From CAYYFV01 sp965660075 (lineage in GTDB: Bacteria; Patescibacteriota; Gracilibacteria; UBA1369; GCA-2718715): 64,000 nt of DNA. Positions 1-7,966 of this stretch are shown here, piece after piece (position 1 is the first letter of the stretch; every line of letters begins with the position of its first letter). Both the position numbers and the translations under genes were made by a program. The stretch is taken from the NCBI GenBank assembly GCA_965660075.1, contig CBFHYO010000006.1:4609-68608 (forward strand), written 5' to 3'. Under the pieces are notes generated by a model. The model saw nothing but the letters and a program-made list of their open reading frames with translations. It did not search any database and was not told the DNA's origin.

Positions 1-306
1 ATAGACGCTATGCACTCATTTAATGTAAATGGTCGAGCTCTTGCCCAGGCCCTCAATCAAGTTGGCATAGTCTGCAACTGCAACACAATTCCTTTCGATC
101 CAAATCCACCATTCAAGCCCTCAGGAATCCGAATAGGAACCCCGGCCATCACAACTCGTGGACTAGTTCCAAAAGACATGGCCAAAATTGCCGAATGGAT
201 AGTACATACAGCCCAAAACATCGACAACCAATCCCAACTCGAGCACATTCATACAGAAGTCCTAGAATTTCTCAAAACCAAACCACTCGATCCAAATTTT
301 GCCTAA
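1..306 (+). CDS. glyA: Serine hydroxymethyltransferase, C-terminal part (gene cut by window edge)
   Basis: This is the C-terminal end of a PLP enzyme that interconverts serine and glycine with tetrahydrofolate in one-carbon metabolism. The frame is open from the first base, so the gene starts outside the window. The visible segment carries the family's C-terminal signature: NTIPFDPNPPFKPSG followed by IRIGTPAITTRG, which closes the small domain and contributes to folate and substrate-carboxylate binding. About 100 of the usual 410-420 residues are present. The ATG at 10 is an internal Met, not the start. A strong hairpin terminator follows the stop codon, so this is the last gene of its transcript. 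Identification is firm; nothing can be said about the PLP lysine, which lies upstream. Confidence 0.93.
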   Translation: MDAMHSFNVNGRALAQALNQVGIVCNCNTIPFDPNPPFKPSGIRIGTPAITTRGLVPKDMAKIAEWIVHTAQNIDNQSQLEHIHTEVLEFLKTKPLDPNFA

Positions 307-317
307 ACAATTACTCT

Positions 318-341
318 AACCGCCACATTGGCGGTTTTTTT
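318..341 (+). terminator. Intrinsic terminator after glyA
   Basis: An 8-bp stem (AACCGCCA / TGGCGGTT) closes a three-base loop and runs directly into a T tract. It ends the glyA transcript 12 bases after its stop codon. Confidence 0.9.
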
Positions 342-401
342 ATGCACAAAATTCATAAAACACACAAGAGTCTTGGTTGTATTTGGTAATTACATTCTTT
401 A

Positions 402-429
402 TTGACAATTTAAAACAAGAATGTAGTTT
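402..429 (+). promoter_or_regulatory. Predicted sigma70-type promoter for the tandem unknown pair
   Basis: A perfect TTGACA at 402-407 is followed after 16 bases by TAGTTT at 424-429, a weak -10 preceded by TG. It lies downstream of the glyA terminator and about 20 bases upstream of the next start codon, where an independent promoter is needed. The -35 is convincing and the -10 less so. Confidence 0.55.
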
Positions 430-448
430 ATTCTCCTAATCAAAATAA

Positions 449-997
449 ATGCACAAATTAAAAGATTTCGAGAATATTTTGCCAGAACATTCAATGTGGT
501 TACTTAGAGCCAATAGTCTCGGTTTTACTTGTGCCACACCTGCCCAGTTTGCAAGATTGAGTTTTACTCAGCAAGAACATTATATTTCTCAAGTTCGCAA
601 CGCCATTTCTGAGTATCGTCAATCAAACAATCAACTCAATCAGCTTTTATTTACTGCAGATAGTAATATTACAGTCTTGATAATAAACCTAAGGTTAGCT
701 TTATCACATATAGAACAAGAAGTAATAGATAAAGTATATTTGCAAACCCTTAGTCAAAATTCAGTTAATGCTAGTACTTTTCAATTCCATAGACCAAAAG
801 TCAAACAAGCTATCAGCCTCTCAGCTAACTACAATCAAATACATGGTTTACAAGCCACAATCAACGAATCCTATTTTAACTCTTTAGAGTCTCTAACTAA
901 TCTTGATAAATTTCTTTATCCAAAAAAAATGATACATATTTACCCCGAACAAGTAGTTCATTCTATTTCAACCAAAATTAAATCTTTATTTTCATAA
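449..997 (+). CDS. Hypothetical protein, first member of a tandem paralogous pair
   Basis: I do not recognise this 182-residue protein. It is predicted soluble and mostly helical, with no signal peptide or membrane segment. It resembles the product of the next gene: around residues 20-60 both share the pattern A-x-(S/T)-L-G, a Q/E-F pair, Q-E-x-Y-x-x-Q-(V/I)-R, then a hydrophobic helix, and both end in an amphipathic I-x-x-(K/Q)-I-x-S-L helix. Only three bases separate the two genes, so they form a small operon behind its own promoter. The start is preceded by an A-rich leader without a Shine-Dalgarno sequence. No function can be assigned; a lineage-specific family that duplicated locally is the simplest reading. 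Confidence 0.75.
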   Translation: MHKLKDFENILPEHSMWLLRANSLGFTCATPAQFARLSFTQQEHYISQVRNAISEYRQSNNQLNQLLFTADSNITVLIINLRLALSHIEQEVIDKVYLQTLSQNSVNASTFQFHRPKVKQAISLSANYNQIHGLQATINESYFNSLESLTNLDKFLYPKKMIHIYPEQVVHSISTKIKSLFS

Positions 998-1000
998 ATC

Positions 1001-1630
1001 ATGCCAAACATTTTAGAACAAATTTCACATTCTAACTTTTCTAATTTAGATATAAGTGCCAAATCAGAGTTTGCAAAAGCCCAAACTCTTGGAATCCAAA
1101 CAATTAGCCAAGAAGAGTTCTTAGCTATGAAATATCCAAAGCAAGAATCATATCTAAAACAGATCAGATTCCAAGTTTTCGAGTTTTTATCTCAAGATAT
1201 ACAATTAACAAAGCTTCACACTTTAGCAAATTTCGACATTTCATCTTTACTTATAACTTTAGATTCAATGCTTTTTGAAATGGGGTACCAAACTCAAGAC
1301 AAAGAGATCTTATCCTATATAATTTCAAAAAAAATCCACGTATGTAATTTTGTAGATTTATTAGAACGACTAGAGATTGTGATTAATCAAATCAATGCAA
1401 ATTACCACAATCAACTAAGTATCAAATATTTAAATTCTAAATACGAAAAGGCATATTATTCAACATTAGAATTTATCGAAAGATTTAATCAAATAACAAT
1501 CCCAGAAACAAAAGAGGCATCCACCCTAGAAATCACTCTACAATCCGAATCACCAAATCCACAGCAAAGCATTATCAGTTTAATAAAATCACAAATCGAA
1601 TCTTTAATCACAAAAAAAAGACCTCAATAA
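1001..1630 (+). CDS. Hypothetical protein, second member of the tandem pair
   Basis: Unrecognised 209-residue protein, homologous by eye to the preceding 182-residue product (shared A-x-T-L-G, E-F and Q-E-S-Y-x-x-Q-I-R pattern around residues 27-65, similar spacing of hydrophobic helices, similar C-terminal helix). It has a longer C-terminal linker rich in Ser, Glu and Pro, then a basic tail KKRPQ. No membrane segment or known catalytic motif is visible. It is co-transcribed with the upstream paralogue, and its stop codon lies inside the loop of a terminator hairpin shared with the convergent htrA-like gene. Confidence 0.75.
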   Translation: MPNILEQISHSNFSNLDISAKSEFAKAQTLGIQTISQEEFLAMKYPKQESYLKQIRFQVFEFLSQDIQLTKLHTLANFDISSLLITLDSMLFEMGYQTQDKEILSYIISKKIHVCNFVDLLERLEIVINQINANYHNQLSIKYLNSKYEKAYYSTLEFIERFNQITIPETKEASTLEITLQSESPNPQQSIISLIKSQIESLITKKRPQ

Positions 1631-1643
1631 GAGGTCTTTTTTT
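1612..1643. terminator. Bidirectional terminator between convergent genes
   Basis: An 8-bp stem (AAGACCTC / GAGGTCTT, loop AATAA) is flanked by an A run on the left and a T run on the right, so it can terminate both strands. It contains the stop codon of the plus-strand unknown and touches the stop codon of the minus-strand protease gene, a very compact arrangement. Confidence 0.9.
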
Positions 1644-2874
1644 ACAAACTTTCTACGTCGAATTCTCCAAGTTTCACATCCAAATCCATCTCGGATTTAT
1701 CACGCAAGACTTTAACTGTTATTTTTTGGTTTGGTTTAAATTTAGCAATTTCTTTCTGTAAACTTGTTTTTGAATCTAGTTTAACCCCCTCTATTTCTAA
1801 AATTATATCGCCAGATTTTAGACCTGCATTGTCTGCCGGACCACTAGATACAACTGCTCGAATTCCTGCAGCTACATCGTCTTGCAAAAAAGCTCCATAA
1901 TCAACAGATAAATCCATTTGTTTTGCAATTGAAGGATTAATTTCAACATATCGAACACCAAGCATTGGTCGTACAATTTTCCCATATTCTAAAACTGTTT
2001 CGACCAAATTTTTAGCCTCGTTAATAGGTATAGCAAAACCAATACCATTCGCAGACTGAGCAATTGCAGTATTAATCCCAATTACTTCACCATTTAAATT
2101 AACGAGCGGGCCCCCAGAGTTTCCAGGGTTTATAGATGCATCTGTTTGAAGTAAATTAGACAATCTACTAGCAGATCCATTGCCACTTGCAGCTGTAATC
2201 GAGCGTCCTAACCCAGAGATAATACCTGCAGTTGTGGTGTTATCAAATTCACTCAGTGCGTTACCAATAGCAATAACTTTTGCTCCAACCGATAGACTAT
2301 CAGAATCACCAAGTTTAACTATTTCTAAATCAGAAGGTTTTTCTTTGAATTCAGAATCCATAAATAGTTGTACAAAAGCAATATCATTCAACGGATCTTT
2401 ACTTAATACTTTTGCAAACATTTCCGATCCATCGGCCAGTACTACAGAATATTCAGCACTAGAATCCTCAATTACATGTTTGTTTGTGAGTACCAATCCA
2501 TCTTCGGAAATTATAAATCCGGTCCCACCACCAATTTTTTGTTTTGGACCCTCCTCCAAATTTGGAGATTCATAAAACCTTGGAGATTCAAATCCAAAAT
2601 CTGGAGAGAATAAATCAAATATACTTGTTGGGCGCCGCAAAGCAGCTAATTGTTTAGAGGCAACTATACTCACAACACTTGGATTTACTTTACCAATTGC
2701 ATCAATAGTCATAGATTCCTCTACAAATATAGTGTTGGGTGTTGTGATTTTTGTCATTTCACGCAGCTTGCTTGTATCTAAAAATTGATAAGTCATAAAG
2801 CTACCAAAACTACCACCAATAATAGCCAAAACAAGCACAATACTATAAGTTTTAAGCATTTGTTTTCGAGTCAT
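1642..2874 (-). CDS. htrA: HtrA/DegP-like envelope serine protease
   Basis: Membrane-anchored trypsin-fold protease with one PDZ domain that degrades misfolded envelope proteins. Residues 7-29 form an N-terminal signal anchor. The protease domain spans about 55-295 with the full triad: His133 in TNKHVIE, Asp164 in DPLNDIAFVQL and Ser253 in INPGNSGGPL. A PDZ domain follows at about 300-405 (SSGPADNAGLKSGDIILEI). The length of 410 residues and single PDZ match the DegS/HtrA type rather than two-PDZ DegP. The cysteine-free linker at 78-112 is Pro/Ser/Phe-rich, as in other membrane-tethered HtrAs. The gene converges on the unknown pair and lies downstream of the exonuclease gene on the same strand, 53 bases away. 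Confidence 0.93.
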   Translation of the reverse strand: MTRKQMLKTYSIVLVLAIIGGSFGSFMTYQFLDTSKLREMTKITTPNTIFVEESMTIDAIGKVNPSVVSIVASKQLAALRRPTSIFDLFSPDFGFESPRFYESPNLEEGPKQKIGGGTGFIISEDGLVLTNKHVIEDSSAEYSVVLADGSEMFAKVLSKDPLNDIAFVQLFMDSEFKEKPSDLEIVKLGDSDSLSVGAKVIAIGNALSEFDNTTTAGIISGLGRSITAASGNGSASRLSNLLQTDASINPGNSGGPLVNLNGEVIGINTAIAQSANGIGFAIPINEAKNLVETVLEYGKIVRPMLGVRYVEINPSIAKQMDLSVDYGAFLQDDVAAGIRAVVSSGPADNAGLKSGDIILEIEGVKLDSKTSLQKEIAKFKPNQKITVKVLRDKSEMDLDVKLGEFDVESL

Positions 2875-2927
2875 TTTTGTTGGATTAAATCAAACTTTAT
2901 TCTAACAATAGTCGATAAATCTGCAAG

Positions 2928-3482
2928 CTAATTTGTTAAATTTTTAATTTCTCTACCCAAAGAAATGTTGCAAAAATTGTTATGTAAATGCTGAATAAAA
3001 TCTACCAAAACCAAACAGTCATCTAGAGCTCTATGGCGATTTTGAATACTTGTACCAATACGTTCAATAACCGAATCCAGATTATGTTTACGATATTCTG
3101 GATACATTTTTCTAGACAATCTCACAGTACACAATTTTGGCATGTCTAATTCGAATCCTTCCCGTCTAAGAGAGTGCTTCAAAAAGTTATAATCAAAACT
3201 CACATTGTGTGCCACAAAAATACCATCATCCAAAAATTCGTTCAATTGCGGAGCAAGTTCAGAAAAACAAGCTTCATTAGCAACCATTTGTGGATTAATC
3301 CCTGTGAAATTCTGGATAAAATAGGGGATAGTTCTTTTAGGATTCACAAGTCTATGAAACCTATCCACAACTTGTAATCCACGCGTTTTAATTATAGCAA
3401 CTTCAAGCACACGGTCTTTTTGAGAGCTAGGACCAGTCGTCTCGATATCCACAAAGTATAATGTCTGATTTAAATAATCCAT
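2928..3482 (-). CDS. DnaQ-type 3'-5' exonuclease (DEDDh family)
   Basis: Soluble exonuclease of the DNA polymerase III epsilon family, probably acting in proofreading or DNA/RNA end trimming. All five DEDDh residues are visible: Asp12 and Glu14 in VDIETTG (Exo I), Asp97 in AHNVSFDYNF (Exo II), and His150 with Asp154 in HRALDD (Exo III). At 184 residues it is essentially the catalytic domain alone, without the C-terminal polymerase-binding tail of E. coli epsilon, and no polymerase lies nearby. It could be the replicative proofreader or a stand-alone repair exonuclease; sequence alone does not decide. The ATG at 3482 is followed at once by the conserved strand, so the start is credible. Confidence 0.9.
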   Translation of the reverse strand: MDYLNQTLYFVDIETTGPSSQKDRVLEVAIIKTRGLQVVDRFHRLVNPKRTIPYFIQNFTGINPQMVANEACFSELAPQLNEFLDDGIFVAHNVSFDYNFLKHSLRREGFELDMPKLCTVRLSRKMYPEYRKHNLDSVIERIGTSIQNRHRALDDCLVLVDFIQHLHNNFCNISLGREIKNLTN

Positions 3483-3595
3483 TGCTACTACTTATTGCTA
3501 GTTTAAAATACTAATCAATTCTAGCACGATTTTCAATAAAATACTCGTATTTCGCAAAAATTATTGTATATTTAAATTAATTAAAGACTCATTAC

Positions 3596-4564
3596 ATGCA
3601 CTCTCAAAACTCAACCCCAACTCTCAAAACAGAAATAGAAGCACTACTAAGTGCAAAAAATACCAACCAATTTATCACAAGAAAAATTGGGGTTTTGCCA
3701 ACTTCTGACAAAGTTGATTTAGAAAATTATGAACAAATTTTTAGTACACAGGAAGTCGCAACTATATCAGCAAATATTCATACGCAACTAAGTAGCATTT
3801 ACAGTCAAAATTTTTCAGAATTAGCGTTTGAGCAATTTCTTGCTCAAGTGAGTCATATTACCAATTCTAGATTAGATTTTTATATCGAATTATTTGAGTT
3901 ACATAATCACATCCCCCAAAATTGGCCTTTTTTGTTACAAATCATGGATAAACTACCATCACTAGTTCTGACTCAAGATTTTCAGATGATAGTAGAGCTA
4001 GCAAACAATAATATTCAAATAGAGACTCTCAATGCAGTACTTTCAAATATTAATGTAGATAATCAATCTTTTTATAACCTCTATACTCTTTCGCTCAAAC
4101 TAAACCCAGACCTACTAAGTTTTGTTGCAGTCGATAGTCCAATTTTTTATTTAGATACTCATAAACTGGAACATTTAATCAAAAAACTCAACAGAGATCC
4201 ATTAATTGCCCAAGACATTATTGGATTTATAAATAATCTACAAACTATTCAAGATACCAAAGCTTACGTGAGTCTAATAACTAATCCAAAAGTCTTTATG
4301 GGTGTACAGATGAGGTTTATAAACTTAATTTTTAAAAAGTTAAAAGATCCAGCCTCAAGCAAAGATTTCATTTTTAAATTGATAATAAACGAAGATTACA
4401 TTTCGCTCTCTTTTTATTTGAGTTTTTTCAACTCATTCAATCACACCCAGCTTGAATCATTTAATAACAAGCTGAAAAAAATGAATTTTTTGGACAGGCT
4501 CAAACTAGAAATAAGGCTTGTAACAAACCAAGTTTACTGCATTAATCAAGTTATCAATGGCTAG
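3596..4564 (+). CDS. Hypothetical helical protein upstream of the DUF218 gene
   Basis: Unrecognised 322-residue protein without signal peptide or clear membrane span. The sequence is rich in Leu, Ile, Asn and Phe and appears to be a succession of amphipathic helices from about residue 45 on, loosely like an alpha-solenoid, but I cannot match a repeat consensus. Its last 8 bases overlap the start of the following DUF218 gene, so the two are translated from one message. This coupling is the only hint of a role, perhaps envelope-associated. The start follows an A/T-rich leader lacking a Shine-Dalgarno sequence. Confidence 0.75.
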   Translation: MHSQNSTPTLKTEIEALLSAKNTNQFITRKIGVLPTSDKVDLENYEQIFSTQEVATISANIHTQLSSIYSQNFSELAFEQFLAQVSHITNSRLDFYIELFELHNHIPQNWPFLLQIMDKLPSLVLTQDFQMIVELANNNIQIETLNAVLSNINVDNQSFYNLYTLSLKLNPDLLSFVAVDSPIFYLDTHKLEHLIKKLNRDPLIAQDIIGFINNLQTIQDTKAYVSLITNPKVFMGVQMRFINLIFKKLKDPASSKDFIFKLIINEDYISLSFYLSFFNSFNHTQLESFNNKLKKMNFLDRLKLEIRLVTNQVYCINQVING

Positions 4565-5135
4565 ATTAATTGCATTTTTAATACCAATAATAGTCATACT
4601 CAACAGCATTTTTTTTAGTGCCTTTTACACACCTAATACATTATCAGACATTAATAAATCCAAAGAATCTATAATTGTATTTTTTGGTACCACACCCAAA
4701 ATCAATGGAATCACCAATATTTATTTTCAATCCAGATTGGAAGCGATTACAGATTTAACTAAAAATTTAGATAATTACAAAATCTTTATTTCTGGTTTTC
4801 ACACCGATAATTACAGCGAGATTGAATCCATGTACCAATCTATTGAACAAATACCAGTCAGTCGCAAACAAATAATTACCCATTTTGCAAATGACACTTA
4901 TGACTCAATTCGACAACTAAAAAAAATTCACCAAACAAACACTCAAGCACAAATTGTGTTAGTATCTCAAAGGTTTCACTTAGAAAGAGCAAATATACTA
5001 GCAAAGTTTTTGCAAATACCAGTTATAAATATCGAATCTCCTGTAAACCATATCACCACTCAAAAATTAAAATTTAGAGAATATTTTGCACGCATCAAAG
5101 TTTACTTTGATTTACTCAAGTTTTTGAACACCTAG
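4557..5135 (+). CDS. DUF218 (SanA/YdcF/ElyC-like) membrane-anchored protein
   Basis: Member of the DUF218 family, whose characterised relatives SanA and ElyC influence envelope integrity and peptidoglycan precursor use in Gram-negative bacteria. One N-terminal membrane helix (about residues 4-22) precedes the domain. Family landmarks are visible: a hydrophobic strand ending in FFGT in place of the usual LG-A, SRLEAITDL, the KIFISGF strand, SEIESMYQ, IPVSRKQIITHFANDTYDSI, and VSQRFHLERA near the C-terminus, which corresponds to the conserved VSQ-FH--RA motif. Its ATG lies inside the end of the previous gene (8-base overlap). The biochemical activity of the family is not settled, so no reaction is assigned. 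Confidence 0.82.
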   Translation: MARLIAFLIPIIVILNSIFFSAFYTPNTLSDINKSKESIIVFFGTTPKINGITNIYFQSRLEAITDLTKNLDNYKIFISGFHTDNYSEIESMYQSIEQIPVSRKQIITHFANDTYDSIRQLKKIHQTNTQAQIVLVSQRFHLERANILAKFLQIPVINIESPVNHITTQKLKFREYFARIKVYFDLLKFLNT

Positions 5136-5193
5136 CCTAAATTCACTTTACGTCAAAAACATTGGCTTAAAATAAAGCTTGTCACTAATTCTT

Positions 5194-5222
5194 TTGACAG
5201 GATTGTTTATAAATCTTATAGC
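5194..5222 (+). promoter_or_regulatory. Predicted promoter for the PD-(D/E)XK-like gene
   Basis: TTGACA at 5194-5199 and TATAGC at 5217-5222 with a 17-base spacer. The predicted start of transcription near 5229 gives a leader of about 90 bases before the next gene, unusually long for this genome, where leaders are often 10-25 bases. Confidence 0.6.
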
Positions 5223-5254
5223 TCGAACATTCAAAATCAATTTTCAAATATTGC

Positions 5255-5287
5255 AACATAGGCCGCTTGAAGCATCCATGTTTTTTT
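5255..5287 (+). terminator. Terminator-like hairpin in the leader of the nuclease-like gene
   Basis: AACATAGG and CCATGTT pair around an inner GCTT/AAGC stem, and the hairpin runs into seven T residues. It could end the DUF218 transcript, but it lies downstream of a good promoter and only 32 bases before the next start codon, so it may attenuate that gene instead. Confidence 0.55.
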
Positions 5288-5318
5288 AGATTAGATAGTG
5301 AAAACCTAACTAATCAAA

Positions 5319-6809
5319 ATGAGCAAATACGATAATATTTATGATAGATCAGCAGCGCCACTTTTCGACAGACTTTCACCAATAGATTTTGATAACATAT
5401 ATCAAACAGTAATCAATTCACCCGTAATAGAGGCGCTCGCAACTCCAATTAAAACCCAGTTACTCCAAGTGATAAACAATCCATCACTCCGATATGTTAA
5501 AGATATAGAATGCTTGCGCAATGCAGTATTTGCCAATCAACATCGAAGACTGTTAGATTTTGGAATTCATTCACAAAATGCATTTTTAGCTCAAGATTTG
5601 GGAAGAGGATTTATTGCCCAGGTAATTGAAAATTCCGAAAATGTTTTAACACCAACCCAAGTAGTTTCAACTTCACATCCATGCGTCTCTAATGTTTTTA
5701 AAATCCAGGGGATTGCAGCCAACCTGCCAAAACAAGTCCATTTAAGTACACAAATAGACAGAAAAGATACAGAGAGTAAAATTTGGAATGGAGAAGGCTA
5801 CGAGCCGCGTACTTCGCTTAATTCAATTCCAGAAGATTTCAGGCTTAAAGGACTAATTTTTGAATACATATCTCTGCTTACATTGAGTCTCAAATACAAT
5901 AACGATCGCATGTACAGACAGTTTGCTCCACTTACAAAGATTAATGACGAACACTACACCCAAGGTTTTAGAGTAGATGGTTTCATAAATAATATAGCCA
6001 TTGAATGCAAATGGGACTTAATAGACGAATTACACTGGAAAGTCGAAAAAGATAAAGCAAGATTCGAAAGTCAATCCACCAATTTCCATGCAATCAGTTA
6101 CCGACCGATTACCGGTTCCAAAGTGAAATTTCAAACCTATAATGATTTAGCAACAGATCTAACCGCCAGTTCCAAACCAGTAATTGGTATGTTACTACAG
6201 CGTTTTCAAAAACTATTGGACTTAATAGAATCTAATAACTGTTTACCTCCCAACGCAGATCTTTTGTGTGGCGCTTTGTACAATATTTTAGATCAGTCAT
6301 CTTTTTTGCCTTCAGCAGAAAAAATAGACTTTATTGTTGAACATGTTCATCAATTATTTAATGTTCACAAATACCCACATCAACTTGTTTCATTTATAGA
6401 AGACAATGAGTTTAATCTGCCAGAGTTATCAGACGAGTCATCTTTTAAATTTAAATCAGATGTTTATATTGCTTACAGAGAACCCAAAAGAGAGTTCGCA
6501 GATCCAGAAACTGCACTAAAACAACTAAGTATTTATAGAAGTGTTCACAACCCAGATTTAAATCTAAGTTATGTGCAAGAGTTGCAACCAGAACCACTAA
6601 TCGAAATACCTACATATTACTCTGGTGATTCTCGTCACGCCTTAGTTTATAACCAAGGACAAGCAAATATTACTCAATTAAATCAAATAGTAAGAAATAT
6701 AAATTCCCAACAAGCTAGCATTGCTGAAATATACACACTGTTTAATTTTATATCAACTGCATCACATTCGTCATTCACAAATACCTCGCACCTACATGCG
6801 GTATTATAA
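5319..6809 (+). CDS. Unknown protein with candidate PD-(D/E)XK nuclease core
   Basis: Unrecognised 496-residue soluble protein. The middle contains the pattern expected of a restriction-endonuclease-like fold: a helix with Glu182 (LIFEYISL), then FRVDGF with Asp220, and IAIECKWD with Glu229 and Lys231 at the end of a hydrophobic strand, i.e. E...D-x8-E-x-K. The N-terminal ~130 residues and the C-terminal ~200 residues match nothing I know. If the reading is right, it would be a metal-dependent nuclease or a catalytic-fold relative acting on nucleic acid. It has its own promoter and a leader hairpin, and is followed by an antisense tRNA-Leu and then a nucleotidyltransferase-fold gene. The motif is seen; the function is inference. 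Confidence 0.7.
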   Translation: MSKYDNIYDRSAAPLFDRLSPIDFDNIYQTVINSPVIEALATPIKTQLLQVINNPSLRYVKDIECLRNAVFANQHRRLLDFGIHSQNAFLAQDLGRGFIAQVIENSENVLTPTQVVSTSHPCVSNVFKIQGIAANLPKQVHLSTQIDRKDTESKIWNGEGYEPRTSLNSIPEDFRLKGLIFEYISLLTLSLKYNNDRMYRQFAPLTKINDEHYTQGFRVDGFINNIAIECKWDLIDELHWKVEKDKARFESQSTNFHAISYRPITGSKVKFQTYNDLATDLTASSKPVIGMLLQRFQKLLDLIESNNCLPPNADLLCGALYNILDQSSFLPSAEKIDFIVEHVHQLFNVHKYPHQLVSFIEDNEFNLPELSDESSFKFKSDVYIAYREPKREFADPETALKQLSIYRSVHNPDLNLSYVQELQPEPLIEIPTYYSGDSRHALVYNQGQANITQLNQIVRNINSQQASIAEIYTLFNFISTASHSSFTNTSHLHAVL

Positions 6810-6817
6810 TTAGGATC

Positions 6818-6906
6818 TGGTGCGCAAGAGAGGACTTGAACCTCCACCTCAAAGTGTCTGAGACTAGCCCCTCAAGCTAGCGCGTCTACCATTCCGCCAC
6901 TTGCGC
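6818..6906 (-). tRNA. tRNA-Leu (anticodon GAG)
   Basis: Complete class II tRNA on the minus strand. The acceptor stem GCGCAAG pairs with CTTGCGC, the discriminator is A and CCA is encoded (complement of 6818-6820). The anticodon stem CTAGC/GCTAG holds loop TTGAGGG, anticodon GAG, reading CUC/CUU. A long variable arm is present, as required for Leu. It sits antisense between two plus-strand genes. Confidence 0.95.
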
Positions 6907-7006
6907 ACAATTAGACTTATTCTATTTAACAAAATTCTAAAAAGCAAGAAATTTTAATTTCTCTTAACTATTTTGTATTATGATCACAGGTTATTAATTT
7001 AAAAAT

Positions 7007-7897
7007 ATGACCAAAGTATTATCAATCAAACAAATCCAAAATAAAGAGTTTGCCGACATTACTCAATTCGATTCAAAAGTGAAAATGTTACAATCTCGTC
7101 TAACAGATTTATATAACAGAAACCTAATTCAAGGAGCCACTAACTATGGCTCTTTTTTGAATAATAATCAAACAGCCCTTTCTGATATAGATGCAGTTAT
7201 ATTATCAAATTGCCAGCCTAAGCTGATTCAAGATCAAATCTTTCAACAAATTTGCACAGCTTTTAATCAATCTCAAATTGATTTTTCTCCAGTTATTGTA
7301 TCACCTCAAGATATAACATCTCGCAGGGCCAACTTTAGTTTTATGCAACCTCTCAAAACAGAATCCTCCAGATTTATTGTTGGATTAGACCCGGTAGATG
7401 CTTTTTTTGAATCCTATTCGATACCTGACCAAATCCGCAGTCTAACAGTAGTTATTTCAGATTATCAACGTCAATTTGTAGAACCATTAATAATGCAGGC
7501 AGCTAATTTAAATCCAGATAATTTACATATTGTCTGCCAATATGTTTTCCAAGGTTTTCGTGATTCTTATCGAAATTTAATAAATATTCATTCAATCAAC
7601 AATAATTACAATCTTTGTAATAGTAATCAAAACTTTGAATACTTTTTGCAATCATATCCAAATTTTCTCAGTCAATTACAGGCTCAACGACTTACTGATT
7701 TAGAACAAAGCTACAACGAATACAAAAGACGAATAGAATTTTACTCTCAAAGTTTTTCTTACATAAACCACGCATCAGAGTACCAAGAATTCTTAACCAA
7801 TATTGCCCATTTTGCACCAGACACTATTGATTTTGTTACTCATACTCGGAATTTTGTATTAAATCACTCCAAAGTTTTAAAAGTTTCTAGCAACTAA
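7007..7897 (+). CDS. Nucleotidyltransferase-fold protein (DNA polymerase beta superfamily)
   Basis: The N-terminal ~95 residues fit a minimal nucleotidyltransferase domain: the YGSF motif (Gly48-Ser49) followed by LSDIDAVIL with Asp60 and Asp62 as metal ligands, and a third acidic position at Asp92 in IDFSPVIV. The remaining ~200 residues are helical and unrecognised, with many aromatic and Asn/Gln residues. Such domains transfer NMP to nucleotides, RNA ends, small molecules or proteins; the substrate cannot be told here. It lies downstream of the PD-(D/E)XK-like gene on the same strand with a tRNA gene antisense between them, so co-transcription is possible but unproven. The start follows an AT-rich leader. 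Confidence 0.75.
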   Translation: MTKVLSIKQIQNKEFADITQFDSKVKMLQSRLTDLYNRNLIQGATNYGSFLNNNQTALSDIDAVILSNCQPKLIQDQIFQQICTAFNQSQIDFSPVIVSPQDITSRRANFSFMQPLKTESSRFIVGLDPVDAFFESYSIPDQIRSLTVVISDYQRQFVEPLIMQAANLNPDNLHIVCQYVFQGFRDSYRNLINIHSINNNYNLCNSNQNFEYFLQSYPNFLSQLQAQRLTDLEQSYNEYKRRIEFYSQSFSYINHASEYQEFLTNIAHFAPDTIDFVTHTRNFVLNHSKVLKVSSN

Positions 7898-7966
7898 TTT
7901 ATCGGCATTTTAATTTCATTTGTAATTTTAATTACGCAGCTGCTTATCAATTAAAACTAAAAACAA

